Of a DNA stretch of 64,000 nt, positions 39,867 to 52,360 are shown piece by piece. A model generated the notes under the pieces. The model made no database searches and was not told the origin of the DNA. It saw nothing but the letters and a program-made list of their open reading frames with translations. Numbering within the stretch: position 1 is the first letter of the stretch; each line of letters starts with the position of its first letter. This DNA is from Azadirachta indica (Eukaryota; Streptophyta; Magnoliopsida; Sapindales; Meliaceae): contig CM040443.1 in assembly GCA_022749755.1 (NCBI GenBank), forward strand, positions 6,549,191-6,613,190. Reading direction: 5' to 3'. The position numbers and the translations under genes were made by a program.

Positions 39867-40253
39867 TTATGATCCTTCTGCCGTTGTCAAGTCCAGTACT
39901 GATATTCTCAAATGATTTCTAGTTCGAAAATAAACCAAAATCACGAGAATAATCAGAAGAAATACAAAAACAATATTCTTCTTTGTCATAAATGAATATA
40001 GTTTGCGCATTCGGAATCCCTGTGTAATAAACAATTCAATAGCCAATCTATAACAGCATAACATGAATAACAGCATGAAACTGATGAGATGATCATTAAT
40101 TTTGTGTAAAAGAATGAATTTCAAAGAAAAATAAAATACCCATATCAGCACTCAATCACTCACTCTCATCCCTGAAGCAAAATGGGAAAACTATTTTATA
40201 CCAATCTCCTTTAAAATCTTTCAATATAACGACCTAAGTGTGGAAACTTGAAA

Positions 40254-43200
40254 TTAATCTGTTGGTTGAAACAAGAATTGGAAATCTGATCTTTGACGGA
40301 GGAGTGGAGGTGGATCCACATCAGATAGCTTGATGTTGTGGAAAGATCGGCACATTTCTTCCATTGTAAAAGGTATGCTGAAAAATTGAAGCCATCAGTG
40401 CCATAATGCTCTGAGAAGGCAAATTTTATGGCTTAATTTGGGACTATTGTGTTTATGCTGTGCTTTGAGGTACAAGCTAAAGTTTAAGGTGAACTAATTT
40501 CATTTCACAATAATTGTGGTTTCAAAACCATAATATCTTGATACCAAGCAAAACCCTATGACTATTAAAATTAAATTATTACCTCGAGTCAACATCAAGC
40601 AAGAAAGAATTACTGGGCATATTAATTGAATCCTCTGTCATGAGTACCCTCATCTTGCCAATCACCTGATGCGCCAAGAAGAATATGCAAGTAAAAATAA
40701 GGTTCTATTAGCTTTAAGTTGACAGTCGGTATCACTAACAGTAACAAAATAAGAAAAGAGGGAATGTTGTTAGAAAGAGAATATTGAAGACGATTTTTGA
40801 GTTGTCAATTCAAACACTACTAGGAGTTAGTGATACCGATAATGGCATAAGAAAGTTTTTGATGTAGAAGAATAATGTAGGAGTGTTTAAAATATAGCTG
40901 GCAGTGACTCTAAAGGGAAAAACCCTTTCAAAGTGACTCTTTTATGTGAATAGGACTTGAATTTTAAAAATCATATCAGGACTACAGGAATGGTACTTAC
41001 TTCTGGAGATAATCCTTGGGTTCCATATTTTTCATCCCAAAACATAGTTCCAATGCGATATATTTGTGGAATGCTCAATATCTGATAATTGAATTCAACC
41101 AAAAATGAGTAAGGTCATACATTAACTGAAGCATAACTTCAACAATTTTAGTTTTTGCTCTTTTTTTTTTTTTTTTTTTTCCTTTTAGATTTTCTTCTTG
41201 GGCTTGTAAATCTGATGGAACAGTAAATAAATGCTAAAATTTGTTCTCTTACGGCCTTTTGTTTTTTGGAGAATGAGAAACTACACGCAACACATAGCTG
41301 TGTTTGGCACATTTGGTTTCTTTTCTTTATCCTATTTAATGTATTACCATAGTTAGAAAATAAGTTAAAAATCTTTGTTTGTTTTCTTTTTTTCAACTTT
41401 TCAGCTACAAATTAACTGATCTCAATGGAAATTTCATGGATATTAACAATTAAGAGCCTTCCCTTATGTTGTTTAGCCAGTTAATTATAGAACTTGGTAT
41501 ATTACCGGACAAAGTTCATCTGTTATCTCATCAAGAGATTTCTGAGCTTTTTGATGCAAAACCTGCACAAGCAAAGCTTTTTAAATCATGCAAATTCCAC
41601 TTAAAATAGTTACATAGTTATCTAGGTTCAAGAAATCTACCAGGAATCCTACAGCTTGCCGTATGTGTTGGAGCTCATCCCATGATGTTCCAGCTAACTG
41701 TCAAATAACAGAACATATTAACCTTTCTTTCTCTCTTATCCCTGTTTCCTTCCAATTTTAGCACACATTAAGCTGTGGATAGTTCATCATACCTGATCAG
41801 TTGCTTTGAGACACCATTGTTCCAATTCCTGCAACCCTACCTTTACATATTCTCCATTGCTAAATGAGCAGCATTCACGACGAAGCAGCAAGCTGCCAAA
41901 TCATCAGTTTGAAAATTTTAAGAGTACTTTTTTTATAATAATAAAATTTGGCTTTGTTGCAGAATATGTAATATGGCAGTTTGAGTAGACATTTTACTTG
42001 CCTATTAAAGACCTGTACATTTATGTATGAGAAAACCTGACTGAACATTTTGCTTGTGATTACTGATGGTACCTGAAAACAACTAAATGTTAATTGCTGA
42101 CGCTGGGAATCCCAACCTTCTAGAGAGAGCAAGTTGAAAGCAATTATATGCTTACATGATTTGTAGACAATATAGTCAAGGTATGATCTAGTTTCTTGAC
42201 GATGCTTTGCCAGTGTATGTTTGATGCTTGTTGCTTGGCAACCATGTTTGAATGGATAGTTTTAGACAACCTTTTTATTGATCTTGTCCTTGCAGATCTT
42301 GATGCCTGTTAGTGGTGACAAAGAATTTAGCCATGATGGTCACAACGATATTTTTCCCATGATTTCAAGTACATGCTTACCATTGATACTTACTTGAATA
42401 CACAAATTTAAGAATGGACTAATTTCTTTCTTTAAAGCATCACGGATCACTCCATATATTTTCTCAACACATGCTGTTAGATGCTGCTTAAAAAGCAGAG
42501 CTGGGTACTTGGCATCAACTTTTGATTGCTCATGTGGTTGACTCATTAGTCCGCTGTATCCACTTGAAATGCCCACAGCCATTGAGGATAAATGCAATCC
42601 CTGATGTATTGATATGAGGTTCAGAATTTGCTCATAATTAGTGTACCAAAGAATTCACTTGTCCATACTTACTTGTGCCATTCTTCCAAATATAGTAGGG
42701 GAGGCTCGGCTGCAGTGTGATGTTGCATTACGTTTATTGCTTGCCCTGAGTGTACTTTGTACAAGAAATAGAAGGGTTGAAGTTGTTGAGAGCCAATATG
42801 CTAGATCACAGATGTTGTCTTGACTCTTTGAAAACAAAATAAATAAAATTAATTTCATATGTAAAATTGAGAAAATCTTACAATAAGGTTGCCGTTATAA
42901 GTCGCAAATCATGATATTTAATTTAGATTCACCAAGTGATGGTTGATATTTTTTTAACTGTGAAGAAGAATGACTACCTCTATGGATAATCGTACAGTGT
43001 GGATAATCCTATCAAATATATTTGTCTTCTCTGCTTCAAAGGACCTCCACTGAAGAAGTGATCTGTATACAATACAAGCAGTGACAGGCCTCTTCTTGTC
43101 AAATTGTTTATCTTCCGTGAGACATTTGATTAGTATATCATGATTTTCCTGTTTATACGATAAAACATGTAGAATGTACATTCAGTGCTTGCATAACTAA

Positions 43201-46200
43201 ACTAATACTTATCAATGACTCTTTTTTCATTTGTGTTTGCTGATATTTCGGCTTTCTACTTCATACCTGCCGCTTTTCTGTTAGAGATCTTTGTTTAGTT
43301 AAGACAGGGGCAAGGGGAGCTGATTCCTGAAAATAAGAATGTTCCAATTAGCTGTAAAACAACATGTGCTTAGTATCTATTACTAGTGGTTTATGCTTGC
43401 AGAATGTGTATTCCGTAAAGTTTGAGGTACTTGTGTTGTCTGAAGATCTTCTGTATGATGACCATTATCAACACGCTGCATCACCACAGGAGGCCAATAA
43501 AAAATGTTGGAAGTTATTATACTAGAAATGGAAAAGGAAATCATAGATGTTAGAGGTTGTTCAGTTTACCTTGACATATGCTGGTACTCTTTCAGGATTT
43601 GTTATTTGCTCTGCAACAGCTTTCTTGTTACGGAGAAACTCATTCTCTGACTCCAAATTGGCAATCTTACACTTGAGGCTGGTGCAAAGATAAATCATTA
43701 GATATGTGGTTGGGAACTAGATCTGGTTGATGATTTTGATATTTCTTTCAAAAGTTCAAGGGTATCTAACTATTCCGTACGGAATAATTTCCCTGTTGAA
43801 CATGTGCCTAGGTATGTCTGCGTGTTCATAGCATGTATTGTTCCTTGGGAAAGGTTTGTGTACAATGTCTAATGGTCTTCATGTAGAAGTCATGTTAAAC
43901 AAGTTTATTCAGCTGATGAAGCTAGTAAGTATCTTGAAATTTTGAGTCTGATCTTCTGGTTTGTTAAAGCATAGATAGCATCTATCTTTCTTTTTCTTTT
44001 TTTATGTTTTTTTTTTTTTTTTAACTCTGAATCTAACATAGCATATATTAAAGCAAATCATTCCAAATTGTATTTGTATGAAATGCACCAGTACAAGTGG
44101 TGTTAGGGCACATTTTTTTTTTTTTTTTACCATTAATAGCATTTGATACTTTAATTTCACTGTCAAATCTCTGCCATGCTTTCAATATAGAAGAGAAGCA
44201 TATTAACATGTTGGCATATCCGCAAAATTCAATATTTGCATTTCATCCTAGTATTAGTGCTTCAGATCTTCATAGCATTTAATAAACAACCAAATCAATT
44301 ATGTATGCTAATGTTTGACTGTTCAACTGTATACTTAAGAAAACAGAGGGGGAAAGGAAAAGGTTGCCACGGTGCAGATTCTTACCTTCTCAGTTCATCA
44401 GAGAGCTCCTCGTTTCGTGATGCAACCAGAGCCTGTTGACGTAGAACCTGGTTTTCTGATTCAAGGTTCGACAGGTGCAATTCTAATCTGAAAATTACAA
44501 TTAAGAATTAGTCGAAGCCAGTTGATGATGTTATAGATGTTTGTCTAACATGTTTCTGGTTGACAACCTTTCAATAGTCTCTTGAAGGAGTGTAGTTTTC
44601 AGCTGTGCTTCTTCAGCTTCTTTAAGCCTTGTCATGCTCTCATTTTCAACTTCAGAGTATCTTTTCTCAAATTCCTCCAGTTTCAATTTTAGCTCCCTTA
44701 GCTCTCCCTTCATTTTCCAGTTCAATGTTATTAGTTCATCTTTTTGCATGTGTTTGTGTGATCTTCAGTGCAGTATATAAGCAAACACTTAGAAAGCAGT
44801 CAGAGCTCAAGTTTCTAGCTTTTACCTCCAATTCCTCATTGTGATTTTCCAATAATTTTAGCTTGGTGTTGTCTACAACTGGCACCTCTTTAATTACTGG
44901 TGGAGCTTGTGCAATAGCTATTTTAGCTGTTTCCTTCTCTCGGATGATTGCAGCGTGAGCTTCATCCAGTTGCCTTTGCAATTCATGTAAAGCATTTTCC
45001 AACCTTCCAATTTCCTGCCCTTTAGCTTCTTCCAGATCAATCTACAAGAAATTGTTTTCTGATGGCATTATGGAACAATCCAATAATGAACAAATAATGA
45101 AGGTTTGACATTTTTCAACCAATATCTTGATTGGTCTAAAGATTATTGGAAGTTTGTATCTCTTTAGTTGCTCGAATACAGTCGAAAGTTTCTCAGATTA
45201 ACATTAAATGAAATATTTGGTTTTTGACATCAGAATAAAACATAAAAGTGCTGCAATTTTCTGACTTTGCCAGCTAAATTTATCATTTGGAAGCAATAAT
45301 AGCATTATATAGTAAAGTCGATTCACAGTGGACAAACGAAAACTGATATTATGCTCTTAATCATTTATCTATGGTATATAAGGTAATAGAACTGTACCCT
45401 CAAGTGCTTTTCAAATTCTAATCGCCATGTTAGCTCCTCAACCCGCTTTTCTAGCTTATCTTTTGCCTCCTTAAGCGCCCCTGTTTCTCTTGCAGCCTGC
45501 ATCGGGGTTATTTCTTGCTTTTACTGTGCACTAACTTGTATCAATCTAGTTGTATAAAATTGTAGACTTCCAAGAATAGGCATGGAACTACAAGCTAATT
45601 ACCATTCTGAGCTTTCTAAGCTCCTTCCTTGCTACTCTCGCTCTCCAAAGACATTGAACAATAAGCGTTGCTTTTTTCTGTTGCTTGTAAGCAGTGACAG
45701 CTTGGAATTTTCGCCATTGAGCCTGTAAAAAATAAAAATTGATAAAATCTTGATAGTCATCAGCTGCACATTGTTGATTGATAGATTTTGTCATTTGTGC
45801 AATTTATATCACATTTTACTTTGATGGGTGAGGATAATTTGATTTGTGCATGACTAACCTATTTTTTTTTCTGTCCTTTAATACTTGAGATTCACATGAT
45901 CCTATTATAACTTGATTTTCTGGAAAATGTTAGAATCCTTTCTCATATTGCAGTACTCCGAAGTAATATGAAACTCTGGATTACTATGGAGTAAGCAGAA
46001 TATTATCTTTGAAAATTCTTGCCTTGACTGGTTTTGTTTTAGTTATTTATTATCCTTTACTATTCCCAACCATTTTAAATCATGAACTAATTTAGAGCAG
46101 AAAAGAGATTTCCATTTTTTGGAATTTCGTATACATAATAATGTTATTTATGTCTTAGTATAAGATTGTAAACAAAGTTTTACCTGAATTATGGTTGCAG

Positions 46201-49200
46201 CCTTGGTTCTTCTTCTGTGTCTGTATATATTTCGAGCTGCTACTGCTCGTATGCCAGTCTGAATAACCATTGCTGATGCCTGTAAGTTCTTGTAGGATCT
46301 TCTTGCTGTGTGAGCACGTACTTGTTTCTGTATGTGGATTGAAGCAGCTTCCCTTTTCATATAATCATACAGCTTACGTGCAAGTTGTGCTGTATAAAAG
46401 ACAGGAAAGCCAAATAAAAACAAAAACAATATCTTAATCAATTTTCTTGAGGCAAGAGTTGAAGAAGGTGGCAATGCACTCGTGCCTTTTGTTAATAGAA
46501 GTCTATCAGGTCAAAATGTCTCCCATAATCTTGCCTGTCTGTAAATATGATTCTCTTTTCCATATTATTGTCTGCTGAACCATTTTCATCAGTTCATTTG
46601 TTTAGGCTGGATGGTTAGTATCCCAACTACAAGTCTGCTAGGTTTGGGTCTTATGAAAATTCTAATTGATTTAGGTTCGGGTTTCTGAGAGTATAACAGA
46701 ACCCGAATTGGAACCACACAAAATGCATTAGTTCTGTTTTTTTTTTCTTTGTTTTGAAACCATAACCTTATTAATTTGACAAATAATATTAATAGAAGAC
46801 AATTGCTATAATCAGGTTGCAACACAACCGTGGTGTCAGCAATAGCTGCTAGTCTCTGAAATTTTCTTCATTCTTTGATGATATAGAATTACTGAAAGGA
46901 AAAAGGGTAACCTCTCCAATGCTTTTGCATGTAAATTGTGGCTCTTTGCAGTGCAATGAACTCTTTCCTAGTCAGATATGTTCGGATTTGCCTCTGAATG
47001 CGTTTCGTAGCAGTAGCCAAAACTTCAGTCCTTCGTGCATCTAACTCAGCCATCTGCCCGGCTCTTAGAAACACCTTTGTTTTCCCTATCTGACGGAAAT
47101 TGACAGAAAGTTTTGTGCAGTGAATAAAAAAGATTCTTATGAATTCTATCATAAGAAATGCAGCTTATACTGTATGGTTAGTTCCACTTGCAGCATACCT
47201 GATAGCCTTTCAAGCCCATCTTGTCACAGATTGCAATGCATGCTTTCTTCTCATCGGATCTGCCAGGAACAAGCAATAAATTGTTCTTGTTTTTATCATT
47301 GTCAGAATTGTCAAAGAAGAATACAGATTTGTGGCAATAATACCTGTTCTAGAATATTGTCCCTGGTGCATTTAGTATGTGGCTACAATTGACAAAATGT
47401 ATGCTTTTTCTGTTTCTCAATAATAAGAGCAATGCTCAATTGCAGTGGTGACTTTGAGATATCGGCTTTTGTTTTATATAGAATTAATATAAGAAAAGAT
47501 TCATATGTTATCAGAATTTATACCCATCTAGAACATAAGGCGCAAGCATTCCAAAACGGTCAAGGAACTCATCAAATGTACTTTTTGTTGGATATCCGGC
47601 ACAACTTATCCTAATTGCCTCTAGTACACCCTGCCATGAAGGAACTCTGTTAGAAGAAACAACTTGCAAATAGTTTGAAAGTGCTGTATATTCTGTATGT
47701 TTATGGAATCATCTAACTTACCCCACATCTTAACTGGTTTAATACATTGAAGTTCTCAAATATTCCAGGCTTCAAAACCGTATTTGGCTTTACACATCTA
47801 ATGTAGTGTGGTTCTGTTGTGTTGAGTGTATCCATTAAAGCTTGTAGTTGTTGCTGGAAGTTCAATTTGGTTACAAGCAACTCATGAACTTTGTATCCCT
47901 GAATTATATGAATACACATTTAGTATGGGGATGTAGCTTACCTTGAAGCGGGAACCGATGGAAGAGAACTTGGATTGCTTTGATGTCTCTTCAGGTAGTG
48001 GAGGGAAAAGGTTAGCAACAAAAGTGCAATTGGAAGCATTTAGTAGTGCTTGATGTTCAGCTACTACATAATCCTTGTTTTTATCAAGGAATTGATCTGC
48101 TTGGTATGTGACCTGTTGGAAAAAATGACTTACAATGAGAAGCCAACAAATTTAGCTCATTTATTGTGTGGCCAAGGATAAGATTCAGCATTTTTCTTAC
48201 ATCTCCAGCATAATGGTTGATTGTGAAGTCTGTTCGGGCAAGTTTTGGCTTGCTGAAGCGCTTGTGTGCTTTATATGTTTGATACATCTTTTGTGCAAAT
48301 GTCTCATGGGTTGACTTGGGAAACATACTGCAGAAGAAGTGGATTTTTTCTGTAATCCTAACATCTTCAGCACTCAAACATTTATTGTTTTCTTTTTCAG
48401 CTATGTTTGCTCACTGATAGAAGACTGTCTTCTACCAGTTGAAAAAAGGAGCTAACTCTTCTTTTTTAATGCCAGAGGTAGCATGAACCACTGTCCTACC
48501 AAGGTTGTATTTGGCTTTAAGCTCAACCATATTATAACTAGGTGACTATCTGTTTTCAGATATCATGATAAGTATGAAGTTCCAAGGTCACAGATTACAT
48601 ACCAGGCTTCATCAAGTAGAGCAATTATACCCCCCGGTTTCTGCAAGCAAGGACATGCAACCATTTCTTAACATTAGATACAATAGTCTTTTAACTTGTT
48701 AACTGGGCAAGCAGTGGTGTCAAAGTCAGGGTTACCTTCTCAATAAGATCCAAAACATCCTGGTTATCAACAAATTCCACATAGCTCCAATTTATTTCCT
48801 CCCTTGTGTACTCCTCTTGCTCCATCTTGAATACATGCTGAAGAGAAGAGTGCTCAAGTTGGAAACTGCATAACATAACTGTTGAGAGTGTAATGTAGAA
48901 ATTTTATCTTACCTGATTAAAGTGTTGTTGCAACTTTTCGTTTGTCAGGTTGATACATAGCTGCTCAAAACTACCAGACAAAGCATTTTATTGGATCTTT
49001 AGTGAAGATGTGCAAATAGTTATCTGTCAGTAAGTAGTCATTTTTTTCATGATGTACCTGTTGATCTTGAAGCTTTCAAAACCATAAATATCCAGTACTC
49101 CAATTAAGCTTGCTGCATTGGGGTCCTGACCAATTGAACTGTTTATCTTTTCCACAATCCTGTCACAGTTTATGGATTTTTCCCACTTATTCATCTCACA

Positions 49201-52107
49201 TCTGTTGACTTTAATTTAGACTAACAACACAGCTCAGCTTTTGGAACATTGTTTATTTTGATAAATCAAGACAGATATGATTTCTTGATTGTTAATTTTA
49301 TGATGTTGCATCATGTCCCGTCAGCTTCAACAACGAAAAGAGTTATTGTGATCTTGCAGCATGCATCTTACCTACCTGGATGACATTGCTAAATGCAAGT
49401 ATTTATTTGAAGAATGGTGTGTAATTTGCTTACCAATCAAAAAGTCTGGAGTACACAGTCTTGGCTAAGGCATCACGACTTAAGGTAGCAGAATCTGGGT
49501 CCAGTGGTTTTGTGATGTTACCATCTGGAGTCACTATGACACGTTTGCAGAGTGAGTTTTCTAGTGCCTTCTCATCACACCTGAATAAAAGCATATTCAC
49601 ACGCATAAGACTTAGCCACAGTGGGGTTGGGGTGAGAATATAACTTTTTTTTGGATAATTTGAATATATTACTCTTTCTTACATGAGTAGCTCTGCTGCC
49701 GTTTGGAGATGATAGCGTGATTTTTCATCTTTAAGATTTGAAGAATCAACTTCCTTTCCTTTAGTGAAGTCAATGTTCCCAAGATGGAGGATTGCAGCTA
49801 CCACACGGAATATAGCATCCTATAAATGAGGAAGCTCCATCTGTTAATTTAAAACATGACAGATAAAGGAAATCTTAATTCTGTAGTTTGTTAACATAAT
49901 TATGTACAGTGTTAGCACCTGCTCATCCTGACTTATTCCTACAATATCCATTGCATTTCTGGTCTCCAAATACTCTCTTGCATCATCTACATTTGCTACT
50001 TCATAACAGTTTGACTGGTTTAGGTAATGAAATGTCCTTGGGTCCCCTAACTTGAATTTCTTGACATCCTGTGACAGAATATTTGTCAGCTAATAAGCTT
50101 TAGTGTGTGACTTGGCTTGATTGCTTTGAATGATAATTGTAATGAAGTCACCTCGGGTGGTGCTGCGCAGAGCATGTAAAAGCAATGGTAGTTTCTTTCT
50201 GGATCAGATACTTGGCAAACACGTGATCTTTCAAGAAGATAAGTACGTACTGCAGCTCCAGAGATTTTTCCATGCTTATCAAATTGAATTTCAACAAATT
50301 TTCCAAAACGACTGAGACAAACAACCAAGACGTAAGTTCAACTAGAAATATGATGATTAGAAAGAAGAGGAAACAATTTGAGGACAATAAATAACTTTCA
50401 AATAGCTGTTTTGTATTTCACCTTGAATTGTTGTTTTTAACAGTTTTGGCATTCCCAAATGCTTCCAGGACAGGATTGGACTGAAGAAACAAAAAGAGCA
50501 CTCTTCTTTCAATTATTTGAATCACCTTATACATATGTAGCAGTAATTCTTACTTACCTCTAAAACTTGTTGTTCTACTGTTCTCCCTTCTGTACTAGAT
50601 CTTCCCCCCATGAATGCAAGGTATCTCATAAGCATTTTTGTTGTTTCTGTTTTACCAGCTCCACTCTCTCCACTTACCAAAATGGATTGGCTTCCTTGTT
50701 CATTTATCATTGCCCTGAAGAAATTTTTTAACTTAACTTTGTTTCATAATAGATTTGTCAAATCATGCACCTGCTGATATTTTTTTTCTTTCTTTTTCCA
50801 TTGTCAATATACCTGTAACAAGTATCTGCTATAGCAAAAAGATGTGGATTTAGCTCTCCAAAAGTAGCTCCTTTATATTGCTCCATCATGTGGATGTCAT
50901 ATAAATGTGGCAGTCTTCGGAATGGATTCACTGCTATTAGAATGTTTCCAGTGTAAGTCTGTTCATACAAAGACTAGTTATCAGGTTTGTTGTCATTTAT
51001 GCATCAGCATTTTTAAGTTTGGCTAATTGATATATAGCTTCACTGCACATTTTCAGTCTTTGTGGTGTATGTGACTCACATAAATCTCATTCAGAATGAA
51101 CCTACAAGCAAGATTATGTAGGACTCCTGGCTCATGGAGGTAAGCTAACTTGGTCATGTCATCAACTCCTGCTGCTGGTGCTTCTGTGTCTTTTGGGTAT
51201 ATGCTGGCAATATCTGCAACTATCTGGAATTGAGGTAAAAAGCGACACTTAGTTTAGTTATCTAAAATGAAGTTGTCTTTGAGATGATAAAACTGGAAAC
51301 AGAGTTAAATCCCAGGGGCCATCCAATTATTTCCTTTTTCATAGTTTACTATTTTGAATGTAAGATCAATGACCATACTTTCTTTCCAACTAGCAAACAG
51401 GGATTTTTGGACAGTATTAGTTGTAAGAATCTCTTGTTGTCTTCGAAAAGAGGTAAGCATTCCCTTGTTATATTAATCTTGAATTTTCCAAATGAAAATG
51501 TAAAACCTGTTATAGGAAGTAGAAAAACAGAAATGGACCAATGCAACTTGATAAGGCTCGTTTGTAGCATTCGACTCTGTTATTTTTCTGTTCTAGTAAA
51601 TTATTTCGTGATCTAGCTATAGGAGAACCAAATATGATCAGCTTTGGTTCGTGGGAACATTGAAAATTTGATATATTCACATAGGAAAAACTTGAGGCGT
51701 AGCTCAGAGACCTACCGCTTTTTCAGAAATCCAAACTATTATTATGTTTATTTTTTCAGTATAGCTAGAGCTTGGTAAAATGTAGTTTGTAATGTATATA
51801 ATATGAGAATAAAATATCATCAAAGGAAGTTCCTGGATGCTAGATGATACAGATACTGCTTACAGTTTTTCCACCTGGAGTAATTAGGGTGGCATCTCTG
51901 CCATTGATTTCTTTCACTTCACCATCAATCCATGCAATCTCATGATCTTCAACCCAAACATGGGATCCAACTATGATGTTTACAGGAGTTCCCTGGATCA
52001 TCCAATAAACAAATGTAAGGATGTTTTAGTACTTATCTTTGGAATAGAAGATCAGCAAGTGAACCAAAAATAAGGAAGAAAAGAACCAATATTAGGAAGC
52101 TTACCAT
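40254..52107 (-). CDS. Class XI myosin heavy chain, complete gene
   Basis: An actin-based motor that moves organelles and vesicles and drives cytoplasmic streaming in plants (family knowledge). I reconstructed 40 coding exons totalling 4659 nt, or 1552 residues, with consistent phase throughout; family members are about 1500-1550 residues. Seen in order: N-terminal SH3-like start ([14 protein letters not shown]), P-loop GESGAGKT (about 156-163), switch I NNNSSRFG (about 209-216), switch II DIYGFE (about 434-439), converter end [11 protein letters not shown] (about 712-722), about six IQ motifs (about 730-878) that bind calmodulin-like light chains, coiled coil (about 879-1100), and DIL globular tail (about 1120-1500) ending [14 protein letters not shown]. 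The start is chosen because the ATG is followed at once by a donor site and the next exon begins [13 protein letters not shown], as in other plant myosin XI genes. All catalytic motifs look intact. The paralogue (XI-A to XI-K) is not resolved. Confidence 0.97.
41161..41182. repeat. Poly-T/A tract of about 22 bp in a myosin intron
   Basis: An uninterrupted T run on the plus strand inside the intron between 41082 and 41505. Shorter runs occur in other introns. Its length is prone to slippage and sequencing error and has no coding effect. Confidence 0.7.
41893..42001 (-). other. GC-AG intron in the myosin globular-tail region
   Basis: The exon ending ...TTTAATAG is followed by GCAAGT instead of GTAAGT, and the acceptor GGCAG precedes CTTGCTGCTTCG. 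Splicing here restores [12 protein letters not shown], the conserved tail sequence, with correct phase (2+1). GC donors with an otherwise perfect consensus are an established minor class of U2 introns. Confidence 0.85.
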
Positions 52108-52360
52108 GACTGAAATCCTATTTGATCATCAAAGTAAAGAATAAGTGAACTAGGTGTTGTGTTGTCAGAGAAGAGAGACAGGACAGAGGAGAGGCGTATT
52201 TGAAGAATGGTGGAGTCCTCGAAGAACGAGAGGATGATGGATTTTACAACTTGATAGTAGAAAAGAATGTTGAAAAGGAAATTCAAAAGCAAAGGAAATG
52301 CAGGTGGTAGTAACTCAAAGGCAAAAGGCAGCGGCCACCCCTTACCTCTGGCCCCCCACA
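52105..52360 (-). promoter_or_regulatory. Myosin 5' leader with CT-rich tract and minimal upstream ORF
   Basis: The leader on the minus strand is pyrimidine-rich around 52160-52190 (CTCTCCTCTGTCCTGTCTCT), common in plant 5' UTRs. A three-codon upstream ORF (ATG ATC AAA TAG, 52129-52118) ends ten bases before the main ATG. The start codon is the last triplet of exon 1. The transcription start was not located; the upper boundary given is approximate. Confidence 0.5.

Larger units (their letters stand above)
20091..40165 (-). repeat. Right arm of the giant inverted repeat
   Basis: Mirror image of 1-20075, carrying the same elements in reverse order: satellite 20091-36746, telomere-like repeats 36746-38462 with the relic island inside, AT-rich DNA, and the non-repetitive flank up to 40165. 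The last matched bases are the complement of the first bases of the window. Beyond 40165 the sequence runs into the 3' flank of the myosin gene, whose stop codon ends at 40254. Whether the left side also continues into myosin-like sequence cannot be seen from here. Confidence 0.97.
40254..52107 (-). other. Exon map of the myosin XI gene (40 coding exons)
   Basis: 5' to 3' on the minus strand: 52107-52105, 51992-51864, 51223-51080, 50958-50813, 50714-50558, 50480-50422, 50311-50152, 50068-49919, 49819-49683, 49580-49434, 49159-49058, 48970-48913, 48837-48736, 48640-48603, 48327-48201, 48112-47942, 47853-47722, 47630-47524, 47259-47199, 47089-46912, 46389-46184, 45722-45603, 45496-45398, 45041-44826, 44707-44568, 44487-44386, 43678-43570, 43475-43431, 43326-43267, 43148-42978, 42825-42673, 42600-42394, 42305-42156, 42072-42002, 41892-41793, 41697-41641, 41562-41506, 41081-41001, 40665-40583, 40377-40254. 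All introns are GT-AG except 42001-41893, which is GC-AG. The least certain calls are exon 25's acceptor (44707) and exon 28 (45 nt, variable linker region). Long T-runs lie in introns near 41161, 44008 and 44109. Confidence 0.88.

Noticed and set aside
42340..42393. Extension of myosin exon 32 past CIQ
   Set aside because: The extra residues follow a good GTAAGT donor; splicing to 42305 gives the conserved tail sequence in phase.
44097..44439. Plus-strand ORFs opposite myosin (also 42641-42823, 47120-47614, 50130-50315, 51284-51616)
   Set aside because: They are antisense or intronic shadows of the myosin gene with no recognisable product.
47854..47919. Longer start of myosin exon 17 (acceptor at the GGATACAAAG site)
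   Set aside because: It would insert 22 residues between FK and QQLQ, which are adjacent in plant myosins; the acceptor just before CAACAACTACAAGC keeps the phase and the conserved sequence.
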